From the NCBI RefSeq assembly GCF_014196055.1, contig NZ_JACICY010000003.1:310001-374000 (forward strand): a stretch of 64,000 nucleotides of DNA, read 5' to 3'. The stretch is from Novosphingobium hassiacum (GTDB lineage: Bacteria > Pseudomonadota > Alphaproteobacteria > Sphingomonadales > Sphingomonadaceae). Under the pieces are notes generated by a model, which saw only the letters and a list, made by a program, of their open reading frames with translations, ran no database searches and was not told the DNA's origin. Every line of letters begins with the position of its first letter. Position 1 is the stretch's first letter. This document shows, in pieces, positions 55,103 to 63,171 of this stretch. The translations under genes were made by a program, and so were the position numbers.

Positions 55103-56095
55103 GTGAACGTCTATCACCACAGTCTTAAAGAAGCGCAAGCGGACCCGCGCGCCCTTTCTGTAGCGGGTGCCTCTCCGTTCGAACGGCTCGACTGGCTGGC
55201 GCTGCTGGCGGACGAATGCCTCGACCCGGCCACCGCCCGCTTCAGCGTGGTCACCAGCGACACCGGCACGGCCATGCTGCCATGGCAAGACGCCGACGGT
55301 CACATCGAATCGCTCGCTAACTGGTACAACTTCTACATCCGTCCATTGGGCGATCCTGCCTTGCTTCCGGCCCTTGCGAAAAATCTGCCTCACGGTCGGC
55401 TTACTTTCGCACCCATGCCCGAAGACGATGCCACCGCCCTCGTCAAGGCGCTGCGCAGTGCAGGCTGGATCGTGCTGTCAGACCCCTGCGACACCAACCA
55501 CGTCCTCCCCATTGCAGGCCGCAGCTTCGCCGAATACTGGGCACAACGCCCCGGCGCCCTACGCGAAACTGTCCGCCGCAAGGGCAAGAAGGGCGGCGTC
55601 GCGCTGCGCATCGTCACGGAATTTTCCGAAGCGGACTGGGCCGCCTACGAAACCGTCTACAAACTCAGCTGGAAACCCGGCGAAGGCAGCCCCGAGTTCC
55701 TGCGCAAGTGGGCGCTGATGGACGCCGCGACCGGACGTCTGCGCCTCGGCATTGCCGAAATCTCGGGCCAGCCGGTCGCTGCGCAGTTCTGGACCGTCGA
55801 AGGGGGCACCGCCTTCATTCACAAGCTCGCGCACGATGAAAACTTCCGCAAGCAGTCACCCGGCACGTTGCTTTCCGCCGCATTGTTCGAACACGTGATC
55901 GACACCGACCGCGTCACCCTCGTCGATTTCGGCACGGGCGATGATCCCTACAAGCGCGACTGGATGGAACAGGCGCGCACCCGCTGGCGGGTGCGCGCCT
56001 GGCGTCCCTTGGCAATGCGGCATTGGCCCTCGCTGGCAAGGGCGTTCGGGCGCAAAGTGCTCCGACCCCTTGTTTCGCCGAACCGCGATGGTTAA
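55103..56095 (+). CDS. GNAT-like acyltransferase (FemAB/CelD-like), exopolysaccharide locus
   Basis: 330 residues with two GNAT-like halves. The C-terminal half is a recognisable Acetyltransf_6/BioF2-like domain: RPGALRETVRRKGKKGGVAL, YKLSWKPGEGSPEFLRKWAL, LGIAEISGQPVAAQFWTVEG and HKLAHDENFRKQSPGTLLSA. It probably moves an acyl or aminoacyl group, possibly from the ACP encoded 37 bases downstream, to a polysaccharide intermediate. The GTG start has GGATCTTGA upstream. It is a distant functional parallel to the FemAB-like protein at 44,071. Confidence 0.82.
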   Translation: MNVYHHSLKEAQADPRALSVAGASPFERLDWLALLADECLDPATARFSVVTSDTGTAMLPWQDADGHIESLANWYNFYIRPLGDPALLPALAKNLPHGRLTFAPMPEDDATALVKALRSAGWIVLSDPCDTNHVLPIAGRSFAEYWAQRPGALRETVRRKGKKGGVALRIVTEFSEADWAAYETVYKLSWKPGEGSPEFLRKWALMDAATGRLRLGIAEISGQPVAAQFWTVEGGTAFIHKLAHDENFRKQSPGTLLSAALFEHVIDTDRVTLVDFGTGDDPYKRDWMEQARTRWRVRAWRPLAMRHWPSLARAFGRKVLRPLVSPNRDG

Positions 56096-56132
56096 GGGCG
56101 CAATTGAACGTCCCACTTTTATCAGGGCTAAG

Positions 56133-56390
56133 ATGAACCAGACCGACAGTACCCTGCGCGCGATCCTTCAGGACGTTCTCGGCCTTTCGGCGGAACGCGT
56201 CGCCCGGTTCGATGCCTCGACCGGCCTGTTCGGCGATCTGCCCGAACTCGATTCGATGGCCGTCGCAGGCCTCCTGACCGAGATCGAGGACCGGCTCGAC
56301 ATCGTCATCGACGATGATGAAGTCGATGGCGAACTGCTCGAAACCTACGGCAACCTGCTCGGCTTCGTCGAGGACAAGCTCGCCGCGTGA
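56133..56390 (+). CDS. acyl carrier protein, exopolysaccharide locus
   Basis: 85 residues, acidic and helical. The phosphopantetheine-attachment serine is in LPELDSMAVAGLLTEIEDRL (D-S-M). Unlike the fatty-acid ACP it carries the insertion VARFDASTGLFGDLPELDSM, as seen in specialised carrier proteins. The DIVIDDDEVDGELLETYGNL helix would contact partner enzymes. It is predicted to hold the acyl group activated by the ligase at 53,557. The ATG at 56133 follows AGGGCTAAG; the stop overlaps the next gene (GTGA). Confidence 0.9.
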   Translation: MNQTDSTLRAILQDVLGLSAERVARFDASTGLFGDLPELDSMAVAGLLTEIEDRLDIVIDDDEVDGELLETYGNLLGFVEDKLAA

Positions 56391-57058
56391 TCGCCGCGTG
56401 GCCCTGCCCCGGCCCGTCCGGCCAGACCGATGAATACGCGCTCTCATTCGATCAAGGCCGCGCCCGCCGCCTGCTGATCGTGCCCGCCCTGTTCGACGAA
56501 GCCAACCGCACGCGGCGCATGATCGTCGAAACGATGCGCCTGCTCGACGCCACCGGGATCGACAGCTTCCTGCCGGACCTGCCCGGTTGCAACGAAAGCC
56601 GCCAGAACTTCACCGGACAGAGCCTCCACGGCTGGCGAACCGCCATGCAGCACGCCGCGCGCCACTTCCGCGCCACTTGCGTGCTGACCATTCGCGGCGG
56701 CGTGCTGGTCATGCCGCAAACCCTCCCCGGCATCGTCTACGAGCCCGCAAAAGGCCCCAACATCCTGCGCCAGTTGCTGCGCGCCCGCACCATCGCCGCG
56801 CGCGAGGCCGGGCGCAGCGAGGACACCGCCGCCCTGCTCGAACAAGGCCGCACCGCTGGGCTGGAACTCGCCGGCTACCGCTTCGGCGCCTCGCTGATTG
56901 CCGGGCTTGAAAATGCGCTGCCCGAAATTGAAAGCCAGCGGATCATCATGCAGGGCGAAGTCGGCGGCGGCGGCCTATGGCTCCGCGCGGAACCCGCCGC
57001 TGCCCCCAAACAGTCCGCCAGTCTCGCGCGGCTGATCGCAGCGGAACTGCCCGCATGA
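56387..57058 (+). CDS. alpha/beta hydrolase-like protein, exosortase A system (hydrolase 2 type)
   Basis: 223 residues. Recognisable parts of the exosortase-associated hydrolase 2 group (TIGR03101-like) are LLIVPALFDEANRTRRMIVE, GIDSFLPDLPGCNESRQNFT and LELAGYRFGASLIAGL. Where an alpha/beta hydrolase normally has its GxSxG elbow, this protein reads VLTIRGGVLV, with no Ser or Cys, so it may not be catalytic. The GTG start overlaps the ACP stop, and its own stop overlaps hydrolase 1 (ATGA). It likely acts with hydrolase 1 on the ACP-bound or polymer-bound acyl group; this is inference. Confidence 0.82.
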   Translation: MIAAWPCPGPSGQTDEYALSFDQGRARRLLIVPALFDEANRTRRMIVETMRLLDATGIDSFLPDLPGCNESRQNFTGQSLHGWRTAMQHAARHFRATCVLTIRGGVLVMPQTLPGIVYEPAKGPNILRQLLRARTIAAREAGRSEDTAALLEQGRTAGLELAGYRFGASLIAGLENALPEIESQRIIMQGEVGGGGLWLRAEPAAAPKQSASLARLIAAELPA

Positions 57059-57861
57059 CCCGCCGACACCTCACATTCGTGTGCGAAGGTGCAACACTCG
57101 TGGGCACGCTCGATATCGGCGCGGCCAGCGGCTCTTCCGGCCTGCTGCTCGTCTCGGGAGGCAATGAACTGCGCTCGGGCGCGTGGAACGGGCAGGCGCA
57201 ACTCGCCGCGCGGCTTGCCGACGCAGGCTTCCCCGTGTTCCGCTACGATCGCCGAGGCGTCGGCGACAGCAACGGCGAAAACCCCACCTTCCGCCACTCC
57301 AGGCCCGACATCGCCGCCGCAGCCCAAGCTTTCCTCGCCGCTGCGCCGCACCTCACCCACATCGTCGCGTTCGGCAATTGCGACGCCGCCGCAGCGCTGA
57401 TGCTGTTCGCGCAAGGCTTGCCCATAAACGCGCTCGTGCTTGCCAATCCGTGGACCATCGACGGCGAATCCGCGCCCGATGCGATGCCCGCCGCCGCCAT
57501 CCGTAGCCGCTACCTCGCCAAGCTGACGAACCCGCGCGAAATCTGGCGTCTGCTCACCGGCGGGGTCAATCTCGCCAAGCTCGCCAAAGGCTTGCGCAGC
57601 GCCGCCGCGCCGTCCGCCGCTCCCGCAGGGCTGGTCTCAGAGATGCAGGCCGCACTCGATCGCTTCACCGGCCCCGTCCAGATCCTGCTCGCAACCGGCG
57701 ATCGCACCGCGCAGATGTTTGCCGATGCATGGGATCCAGCCGACCCGCGCATCACGCGGATCGACAGCCACTCGCACAGCTTTTCCGACGACACATCGCG
57801 CGAATGGCTGTTCGCGCGGCTCGTCGCGGCGCTTACGCCGGAACCGCCTGCGAGGCCTTGA
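57055..57861 (+). CDS. alpha/beta hydrolase, exosortase A system (hydrolase 1 type)
   Basis: 268 residues. GLLLVSGGNELRSGAWNGQA is the oxyanion-hole strand, FPVFRYDRRGVGDSNGENPT follows, and the nucleophile elbow is AFGNCDAAAALML with a cysteine where serine is usual. The acid and His positions are near LLATGDRTAQ and SHSHSFSD. A Cys nucleophile suits a thioesterase or acyl-transfer role. It matches the hydrolase 1 group of exosortase-A loci (TIGR03100-like), which occurs with hydrolase 2. Its 3' end overlaps the convergent trxB by 29 bases. Confidence 0.84.
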   Translation: MTRRHLTFVCEGATLVGTLDIGAASGSSGLLLVSGGNELRSGAWNGQAQLAARLADAGFPVFRYDRRGVGDSNGENPTFRHSRPDIAAAAQAFLAAAPHLTHIVAFGNCDAAAALMLFAQGLPINALVLANPWTIDGESAPDAMPAAAIRSRYLAKLTNPREIWRLLTGGVNLAKLAKGLRSAAAPSAAPAGLVSEMQAALDRFTGPVQILLATGDRTAQMFADAWDPADPRITRIDSHSHSFSDDTSREWLFARLVAALTPEPPARP

Positions 57862-58801
57862 ACTCCATCTCGGCCAGGAACCGCTCGGCATCGAGCGCGG
57901 CCATGCAGCCCGTACCCGCCGCCGTCACCGCCTGCCGGTAGATCTGGTCCATAACGTCACCACACGCGAAAACGCCTGGGATCGCCGTCTTGGGCGTGCC
58001 GGGTTCGACCACGATATAGCCGCCATCGTCCAGTTCCAGCTTGTCCTTGAATAGTTCTGTCGCGGGCGCATGCCCGATCGCGACGAACGCGCCATCAGTA
58101 TCGACCACCGATTCAGCGCCGGTCACCGTATCGACCAGCTTTACGCCGGTCAGGCCCTTGCCCACCTCGCCCACGAAGCTGTCGACCTTCTGATTCCACA
58201 GCACCTTGACGTTGGGATGCGCGAACAACCGCTCCTGCAGAATACGCTCGGCACGCAGGGAATCGCGGCGATGGATCAGCGTCACGTCGGGCGAATGGTT
58301 GGTCAGGTACAGCGCCTCTTCGACCGCCGTATTGCCGCCGCCGATGACCACGACCTTCTTGCCGCGATAGAAGAACCCGTCACAGGTCGCGCAGGCCGAA
58401 ACGCCCTTGCCCGAAAACTCCTGCTCTCCGGCAACGCCCAGCCACTTGGCCTGCGCGCCCGTGGCGATCACCAGCACGTCGCCTTCGTAGATGTCGCCGC
58501 TATCGCCCGTCGCGCGGAACGGCGATCCGTCCATGGTGACGTCGAGGATCGTATCCCACATCATCCGTGTGCCGACGTGTTCTGCCTGCGCCTGCATCTC
58601 CTGCATCAGCCACGGCCCCTGGATCACGTCGCGGAAACCGGGATAGTTCTCGACATCGGTGGTGATCGTCAGCTGTCCGCCGGGCTGCAGCCCCTGCACC
58701 ACGATCGGCTCCATCCCGGCGCGCGCGCCATAGATGGCCGCGGACAGCCCAGCCGGGCCGGAACCGATGATCAGCATGCGGGTCTTGTGCGTCGTCGCCA
58801 T
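57833..58801 (-). CDS. trxB: thioredoxin-disulfide reductase
   Basis: A 322-residue NADPH flavoprotein that keeps thioredoxin reduced. The FAD motif is LIIGSGPAGLSAAIYGARAG, the redox disulfide is in VSACATCDGFFYRG (CxxC), NADPH binds at VVVIGGGNTAVEEALYL and the C-terminal FAD motif is GVFACGDVMDQIYRQA. The start at 58799-58801 (MATTHKTRM) has GGAGGAG seven bases upstream. Its last nine codons overlap the last codons of hydrolase 1, tail to tail, with no room for a terminator between. Confidence 0.97.
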   Translation of the reverse strand: MATTHKTRMLIIGSGPAGLSAAIYGARAGMEPIVVQGLQPGGQLTITTDVENYPGFRDVIQGPWLMQEMQAQAEHVGTRMMWDTILDVTMDGSPFRATGDSGDIYEGDVLVIATGAQAKWLGVAGEQEFSGKGVSACATCDGFFYRGKKVVVIGGGNTAVEEALYLTNHSPDVTLIHRRDSLRAERILQERLFAHPNVKVLWNQKVDSFVGEVGKGLTGVKLVDTVTGAESVVDTDGAFVAIGHAPATELFKDKLELDDGGYIVVEPGTPKTAIPGVFACGDVMDQIYRQAVTAAGTGCMAALDAERFLAEMEFKASQAVPA

Positions 58802-58894
58802 GGGAACTCCTCCAGAGCCCCGCGAGATAAGCAGGACCGAGCCCAAAAGCGAGTCCGCCCACCCCTCTTTTTCCGCAGCTATCGTATAGAAATT

Positions 58895-59731
58895 CTAGGC
58901 GACCAGCCGCGCTTCGAGCCCGGCCAGCATTTCCGGCGTCAGCCCCAGCATATCGCGCGCGTAACCCTCGACCGACCCGTGCCGCTCTGTCATCGATTTG
59001 AACGCGCGGTCGAGGAACGCAGCCTCCACCCCCATCAGCACGCGCACGGCAGCATCGTCCATGCTCCGGCCAAAGCCGCTGCGCACATGCCGAGCGCCCG
59101 CTGCTATCCGCGCCTCGGCATCGCCCGCAGTGTTGGTCAGCAGATAATCCGCGACGATGTCGTCATGGTGAACCCCAAGCACGCTGTGCACGATCGCGGC
59201 GGCAACGCCGGTCCGGTCCTTGCCCGCAAGGCAATGCAGCAGGCTGGGTGCATCGCGAGTTGCCAGCGTTTTCAAGTACAACCGGAACGTCCCGACCAGG
59301 ACTTCGCGATATGCGAGCTGTTCGTACAACCGCAACATCGCCTTTCGCGCGTCTTCGGCCGTTACCACGCCGCGCGCTGCTTCTTCGTGCACCGCGCGCC
59401 CGTGTTCGCTCGCGGTTTCGCCGGGATGAAACAGCACTTCGCCCGCGAAATCCTGATGCCTCAAGCACGGATTGGCGGCGCGCTCGCTGTCCCCGCGCAG
59501 ATCGAACACCGTGCCCAATCCCAGTTCGTGCACCACGTCCAGGTCCTCGGGCGACGCATCGCAATGCTGACCCGAACGCCACAGCACGCCCCGCCGCAGC
59601 CGACCGCCGCGCGCCGCATATCCGCCGTAGTCCCGAAAATTGTGGATTCCCCGTAACGGGAGAACGCGGTCCTGCATTGTCTGATCGTCCCTGAAGTCCG
59701 GCCCCGACGCCATGCCATCATGGTCCGTCAT
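58895..59731 (-). CDS. protein-tyrosine phosphatase (Y_phosphatase3-type)
   Basis: About 278 residues. The signature P-loop is HCLAGKDRTGVAAAIV (HCxxGKDRTG), with Cys nucleophile and Arg; upstream are LRGIHNFRDYGGY and GTVFDLRGDSERA, typical of the pfam13350/SIW14-like group. It dephosphorylates phosphotyrosine (or phosphoinositides). A functional link to the tyrosine kinase of the exopolysaccharide operon 9 kb away is possible but unproven. The start at 59729-59731 (MTDHDGMASG) lacks a good ribosome-binding site; 59708-59710 is an alternative. Confidence 0.88.
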   Translation of the reverse strand: MTDHDGMASGPDFRDDQTMQDRVLPLRGIHNFRDYGGYAARGGRLRRGVLWRSGQHCDASPEDLDVVHELGLGTVFDLRGDSERAANPCLRHQDFAGEVLFHPGETASEHGRAVHEEAARGVVTAEDARKAMLRLYEQLAYREVLVGTFRLYLKTLATRDAPSLLHCLAGKDRTGVAAAIVHSVLGVHHDDIVADYLLTNTAGDAEARIAAGARHVRSGFGRSMDDAAVRVLMGVEAAFLDRAFKSMTERHGSVEGYARDMLGLTPEMLAGLEARLVA

Positions 59732-59768
59732 TGGCGCGACACTGGCAACCCGCACAAGCGCAAAACCG

Positions 59769-60158
59769 TCAGGACAATCGCTTCGAGAGCGGCTCGAGCG
59801 CGCGCGCGACGACCACCGCTGCCGGCGTCGGCTTGGGTACGAGTGTCCCGCCCAGTTCGCGAACCGTCTCATCCATGCGATCCAGATCGCCCGTATGCAG
59901 GACATAGGGCACACCCATCGCGGACAATGTCCGCGCGACTTGCTCGCAAGTCTGGCCGCGCCCGAGCGACACATCAAGAATGGCAGCGGAAATCGCGTTG
60001 TTCTTGACGATCCGTAAGGCCTCGACCAAATCGAGCGCGGTCATTGGCTTGCAACCGGCATCTTCGACCGCAAACTCCAGGTCGAGCAGGATCAGCGGCT
60101 CGTCATCGAGCACCAGCACGCGACAGGGTTCGTTGCCTGAAGACCGCAACAGCGTCAC
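59769..60158 (-). CDS. single-domain response regulator (CheY-like)
   Basis: About 129 residues, a receiver domain alone. The acidic pocket is in VLVLDDEPLILLD, the phospho-accepting Asp in SAAILDVSLGRG, the Thr in YVLHTGD and the Lys in TLVPKPTPAAV. The GTG start (60156-60158) overlaps the stop of the LOV-kinase gene as GTGA, so the kinase is its likely partner. With no output domain it probably passes phosphate or acts through protein contact; receivers of this kind accompany HWE kinases. Confidence 0.9.
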   Translation of the reverse strand: MTLLRSSGNEPCRVLVLDDEPLILLDLEFAVEDAGCKPMTALDLVEALRIVKNNAISAAILDVSLGRGQTCEQVARTLSAMGVPYVLHTGDLDRMDETVRELGGTLVPKPTPAAVVVARALEPLSKRLS

Positions 60159-61249
60159 TGCGCGGTCTCCCTCAGGGGTATGTTCAAACATGCCCGCATT
60201 CCATCCTCATGCCACTCGCGCACGATGCCCCCTCTTGCCGATTCCAGCATTCGATCGACAATCCCGTCGGACGGCGCGGCTGGCACCTTGCGCGGCCCGC
60301 CACCTTGTTCGACCCAGTCGATACGGATTGCCGCACCCTCGTCAGTCGTCATTTTCGTCCAGCTGACAAACACCCGGCCACTTGCGCTCGCAAGCGCACC
60401 ATGCCTGATCGAATCGACGGCAAGCTCGTGCAGCGATAACCCCAGCACCGATACCGACGCGAAGTCGGATCGCAGCCCGTTGCCGTCGAACGCAAAGCAA
60501 TTCGCATCTGGGTCGTAAGGCGCCAGCACCGCGCGAACTGCCTGCCCGACCTCGACCGAGCCACGGTGCGAGTCGTCAAGCGTCGTTTCATAGGCACGGC
60601 CCAGCGCCTGGATACGCTCATTGATCTCGCGCGCTTCACCTTCGATGCCGCGTGCGCGCCCGGTAAAGTTGACGATACCACCGATCACCGCGAACATGTT
60701 CTTCATGCGATGGGAGAGTTCCCGCGCCAACTCGCGCGCATGGCGTTCGTCGGCGCGCGCGGTGCGCACTTCGGTCACGTCCCACTGGCTGCCGAACAGA
60801 TAGACCAGCCGACCATCCGCGTCATAGACCGGGCCAAGGTGCAGCGCATTCCAGAACGGCGTGCCGTCCTTGCGATAATTCAGCAATTCGACAACGCAGA
60901 CTTCTTCTTTTTCGACGGCAGTTCGAATGCGTGCCACGGCGTCGCGATCCGTATCCGGCCCCTGCAAGAAACGGCAGTTATGGCCGACGATCTCGTCCTG
61001 TTCGTAACCGGTCAGGTCCCTGAAGGCAGCGTTTGCGAACACGATGGGAATGTCGGCCTGATGGGGATCACAAAGGCATATCGCCATACGCGTCTTGGCC
61101 ATTGCTTGCTCGTACAACACGCCGGAGGCCCCTTCGAATGTATCGTCGGGATGCCGCTCGCGAAATCCGGTCACCGCTGGATCGAGCGGTATGTCGGCGT
61201 GAGTTGCAGATCCGGAAAAGAAATTTTTGTCTGTACGATTATCATGCAT
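60155..61249 (-). CDS. LOV-domain blue-light sensor histidine kinase (HWE family)
   Basis: 364 residues. An N-terminal LOV domain (about 45-160) has the photoactive cysteine Cys92 in VGHNCRFLQGPDTD and the flavin-binding Asn124, Asn134 and Gln155 (LLNYRKDGTPFWN; LFGSQWDVTE). The HWE kinase region has the phospho-accepting His180 in ELSHRMKNMFAVIGGI and the W-x-E of DWVEQGGG. The N-box reads LHELAVDSIRHGALA, with Asp279 where HWE kinases have Asn. It has no membrane segment, so it is a soluble light sensor like the Erythrobacter LOV-HWE kinases. It is coupled to the receiver gene. Confidence 0.93.
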   Translation of the reverse strand: MHDNRTDKNFFSGSATHADIPLDPAVTGFRERHPDDTFEGASGVLYEQAMAKTRMAICLCDPHQADIPIVFANAAFRDLTGYEQDEIVGHNCRFLQGPDTDRDAVARIRTAVEKEEVCVVELLNYRKDGTPFWNALHLGPVYDADGRLVYLFGSQWDVTEVRTARADERHARELARELSHRMKNMFAVIGGIVNFTGRARGIEGEAREINERIQALGRAYETTLDDSHRGSVEVGQAVRAVLAPYDPDANCFAFDGNGLRSDFASVSVLGLSLHELAVDSIRHGALASASGRVFVSWTKMTTDEGAAIRIDWVEQGGGPRKVPAAPSDGIVDRMLESARGGIVREWHEDGMRACLNIPLRETAQ

Positions 61250-61296
61250 GTCTGTGGCACCTGCCGCCTCAAATGCCGGTGCCGCCTGTTGGTTCC

Positions 61297-61314
61297 GATA
61301 ATTAGTTCATTATC
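61297..61314. promoter_or_regulatory. A+T-rich palindrome upstream of the LOV kinase
   Basis: GATAAT-TAGTTC-ATTATC is a perfect 6-base inverted repeat 48 bases before the LOV-kinase start. GGAACC lies next to it on the minus strand (61291-61296), reminiscent of the -35 of EcfG general-stress promoters, but the matching CGTT -10 is missing at the right distance. It could be an operator or a short terminator for the thioesterase gene, whose stop is at 61320. Confidence 0.4.
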
Positions 61315-61319
61315 ATAGG

Positions 61320-61754
61320 TTATTTGCGGTCCAGCGGAATGACCGCCAGGGTCAGCCGCGAAATGCAGACGAGCTTGCCCGCATCGTCCTCGATCCTGAT
61401 CGACCAGACTTGCGTGGTACGGCCTATGGCCTCGGGCCGGGCGGTCGCATAGACCCAGCCGTCGCGCGCCGGCCGAAGGTGATTGGCGTTGATCTCCATG
61501 CCGACGGCGCCGAACCGATCCGGATCGATCACCGATGCCCCGGCGACCGACCCGACGGTTTCTGCCAGCGCCACCGAAGCCCCGCCATGCAAGCGTCCGT
61601 AAGGCTGATGCGTCCGTTGATCGACCGGCATTCGCGCACGCAGCCAATCATCGCCGCAATCGACGAACTCGATACCCAGATGCCCCGAAAGACGGCCATC
61701 ACCCAGCGCAGTCAGTCGCTCCATCGCCGGCATCTCATTGTTCCACCAGATCAA
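61320..61754 (-). CDS. hotdog-fold acyl-CoA thioesterase (EntH/YdiI-like)
   Basis: About 144 residues. The motif PYGRLHGGASVALAETVGSV with the HGG turn and catalytic Glu (AET) places it with EntH/YdiI/MenI thioesterases; GVGMEINANHLRPARDGWVY-like strands follow (GAVGMEINANHLRP). It hydrolyses acyl- or aroyl-CoA; the precise substrate is unknown. The TTG start at 61752-61754 is chosen because GAGAGGG lies seven bases upstream; an ATG at 61733 is the alternative. It is divergent from the thiolase gene. Confidence 0.86.
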   Translation of the reverse strand: MIWWNNEMPAMERLTALGDGRLSGHLGIEFVDCGDDWLRARMPVDQRTHQPYGRLHGGASVALAETVGSVAGASVIDPDRFGAVGMEINANHLRPARDGWVYATARPEAIGRTTQVWSIRIEDDAGKLVCISRLTLAVIPLDRK

Positions 61755-61894
61755 GCTTAACCCTCTCTCACTTTGCCAAAGTCTCACAACACTGCTGGCA
61801 TGGCCGTGAAACACTGTCGAGCCTTCGAATTGTACTTGCGCGCGCCAGCCTCGCAGGTTAATCGATTGATTAAACAACTCGACGGAGAGCCCCG

Positions 61895-63142
61895 ATGCCT
61901 GACGCCCTGATCATCGACGCCGTTCGCACCCCGCGTGGCGTAGGCAAGCCCGGCAAGGGCGCGCTTTCGCACCTGCATCCGCAGCACCTTGCCGCGACCG
62001 TGCTCAAGGCGCTGAAGGATCGCAACGATCTCGATACCGCGACGGTCGACGACATCATCTGGTCGACCTCATCGCAAGTCGGCAAGCAGGGCGGCGATCT
62101 TGGCCGCATGTCGGCGCTTGCTGCGGGGTATGATATCTCGGCCAGCGGCACCACGCTCGATCGCTTCTGCGGCGGCGGCATCACCTCGGTCAACCTTGCA
62201 TGCGCGTCGGTCATGTCCGGCATGGAAGACTGCGTTATCGCGGGCGGCACCGAGATGATGAGCTTCCAAGCCAGCCACGGCGCGGAACAGGCGAACGCCG
62301 GGTTCAAGCCGTTCGGCATGGGCTCGGGCAACATGGCCCTGGACGCGCTGCATCCACAATCGCACCAAGGCGTATGCGGCGACGCTATCGCGTCCATCGA
62401 AGGCATTTCACGCGAAGCTCTCGATGCGTTGGCGCTGGTCAGCCAGCAGCGGGCAGACATGGCGATCAAGGAAGGCCGCTTCGACAAGTCGGTCGTCCCG
62501 GTCCTTAACGAGGACGGCTCGGTGGCACTCGACCGTGAGGAATTTCCCCGCCCCGAAACCACTGCCGAAGGCCTCGCCGCGCTCAAGCCCAGCTTTGCAG
62601 GCGTTGCCGATTTCGATCTTGGCGGCACCACTTTCCGCAAGCAGATCAACCGCCGCTATCCGGATCTTGAGATCCAGCACTTCCATCACGCCGGCAATTC
62701 GTCGGGCGTCGTCGATGGCGCAGCCGCGCTGCTTATCACTTCACCCGCCTATGCCGAAAAGCACGGCCTCAAGCCGCGCGCGCGCATCGTTGCCTATGCC
62801 AACCAGGGCGACGATCCCACGCTGATGCTCAACGCGCCCGTGCCCGCCGCCAGGAAGGTCCTCGCCAAGGCCGGCTTGACCGTTGCCGACATCGACGTCT
62901 GGGAAATCAACGAGGCGTTCGCCGTCGTCGCCGAAAAGTTCATCCGTGATCTCGACCTGCCGCGTGAGAAGGTCAACATCAACGGCGGCGCTATGGCGCT
63001 CGGCCACCCGATCGGCGCAACCGGCTCGATCCTGATCGGCACTGCGCTCGATGAGCTCGAACGCTCGGGCGGACGCTACGGTCTCGTCACGATGTGTGCG
63101 GCGGGCGGCATGGCGCCAGCGATCATCATCGAACGCATCTGA
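61895..63142 (+). CDS. acetyl-CoA C-acyltransferase (thiolase)
   Basis: A 415-residue thiolase. The acyl-accepting Cys92 is in LDRFCGGGITSV; the C-terminal site has NGGAMALGHPIGATG (His) and TMCAAGGMAPA (Cys). It differs clearly from the 13,101 thiolase (insertions and the FCGGG rather than VCGSG context) and looks like the FadA/FadI-like group used in fatty-acid or aromatic beta-oxidation. GGAGAG lies eight bases upstream of the ATG. A strong terminator follows, so it is a single-gene unit, divergent from the thioesterase. Confidence 0.93.
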   Translation: MPDALIIDAVRTPRGVGKPGKGALSHLHPQHLAATVLKALKDRNDLDTATVDDIIWSTSSQVGKQGGDLGRMSALAAGYDISASGTTLDRFCGGGITSVNLACASVMSGMEDCVIAGGTEMMSFQASHGAEQANAGFKPFGMGSGNMALDALHPQSHQGVCGDAIASIEGISREALDALALVSQQRADMAIKEGRFDKSVVPVLNEDGSVALDREEFPRPETTAEGLAALKPSFAGVADFDLGGTTFRKQINRRYPDLEIQHFHHAGNSSGVVDGAAALLITSPAYAEKHGLKPRARIVAYANQGDDPTLMLNAPVPAARKVLAKAGLTVADIDVWEINEAFAVVAEKFIRDLDLPREKVNINGGAMALGHPIGATGSILIGTALDELERSGGRYGLVTMCAAGGMAPAIIIERI

Positions 63143-63171
63143 ACTGGGTGTTCCCACAACGAACCGTGTTG

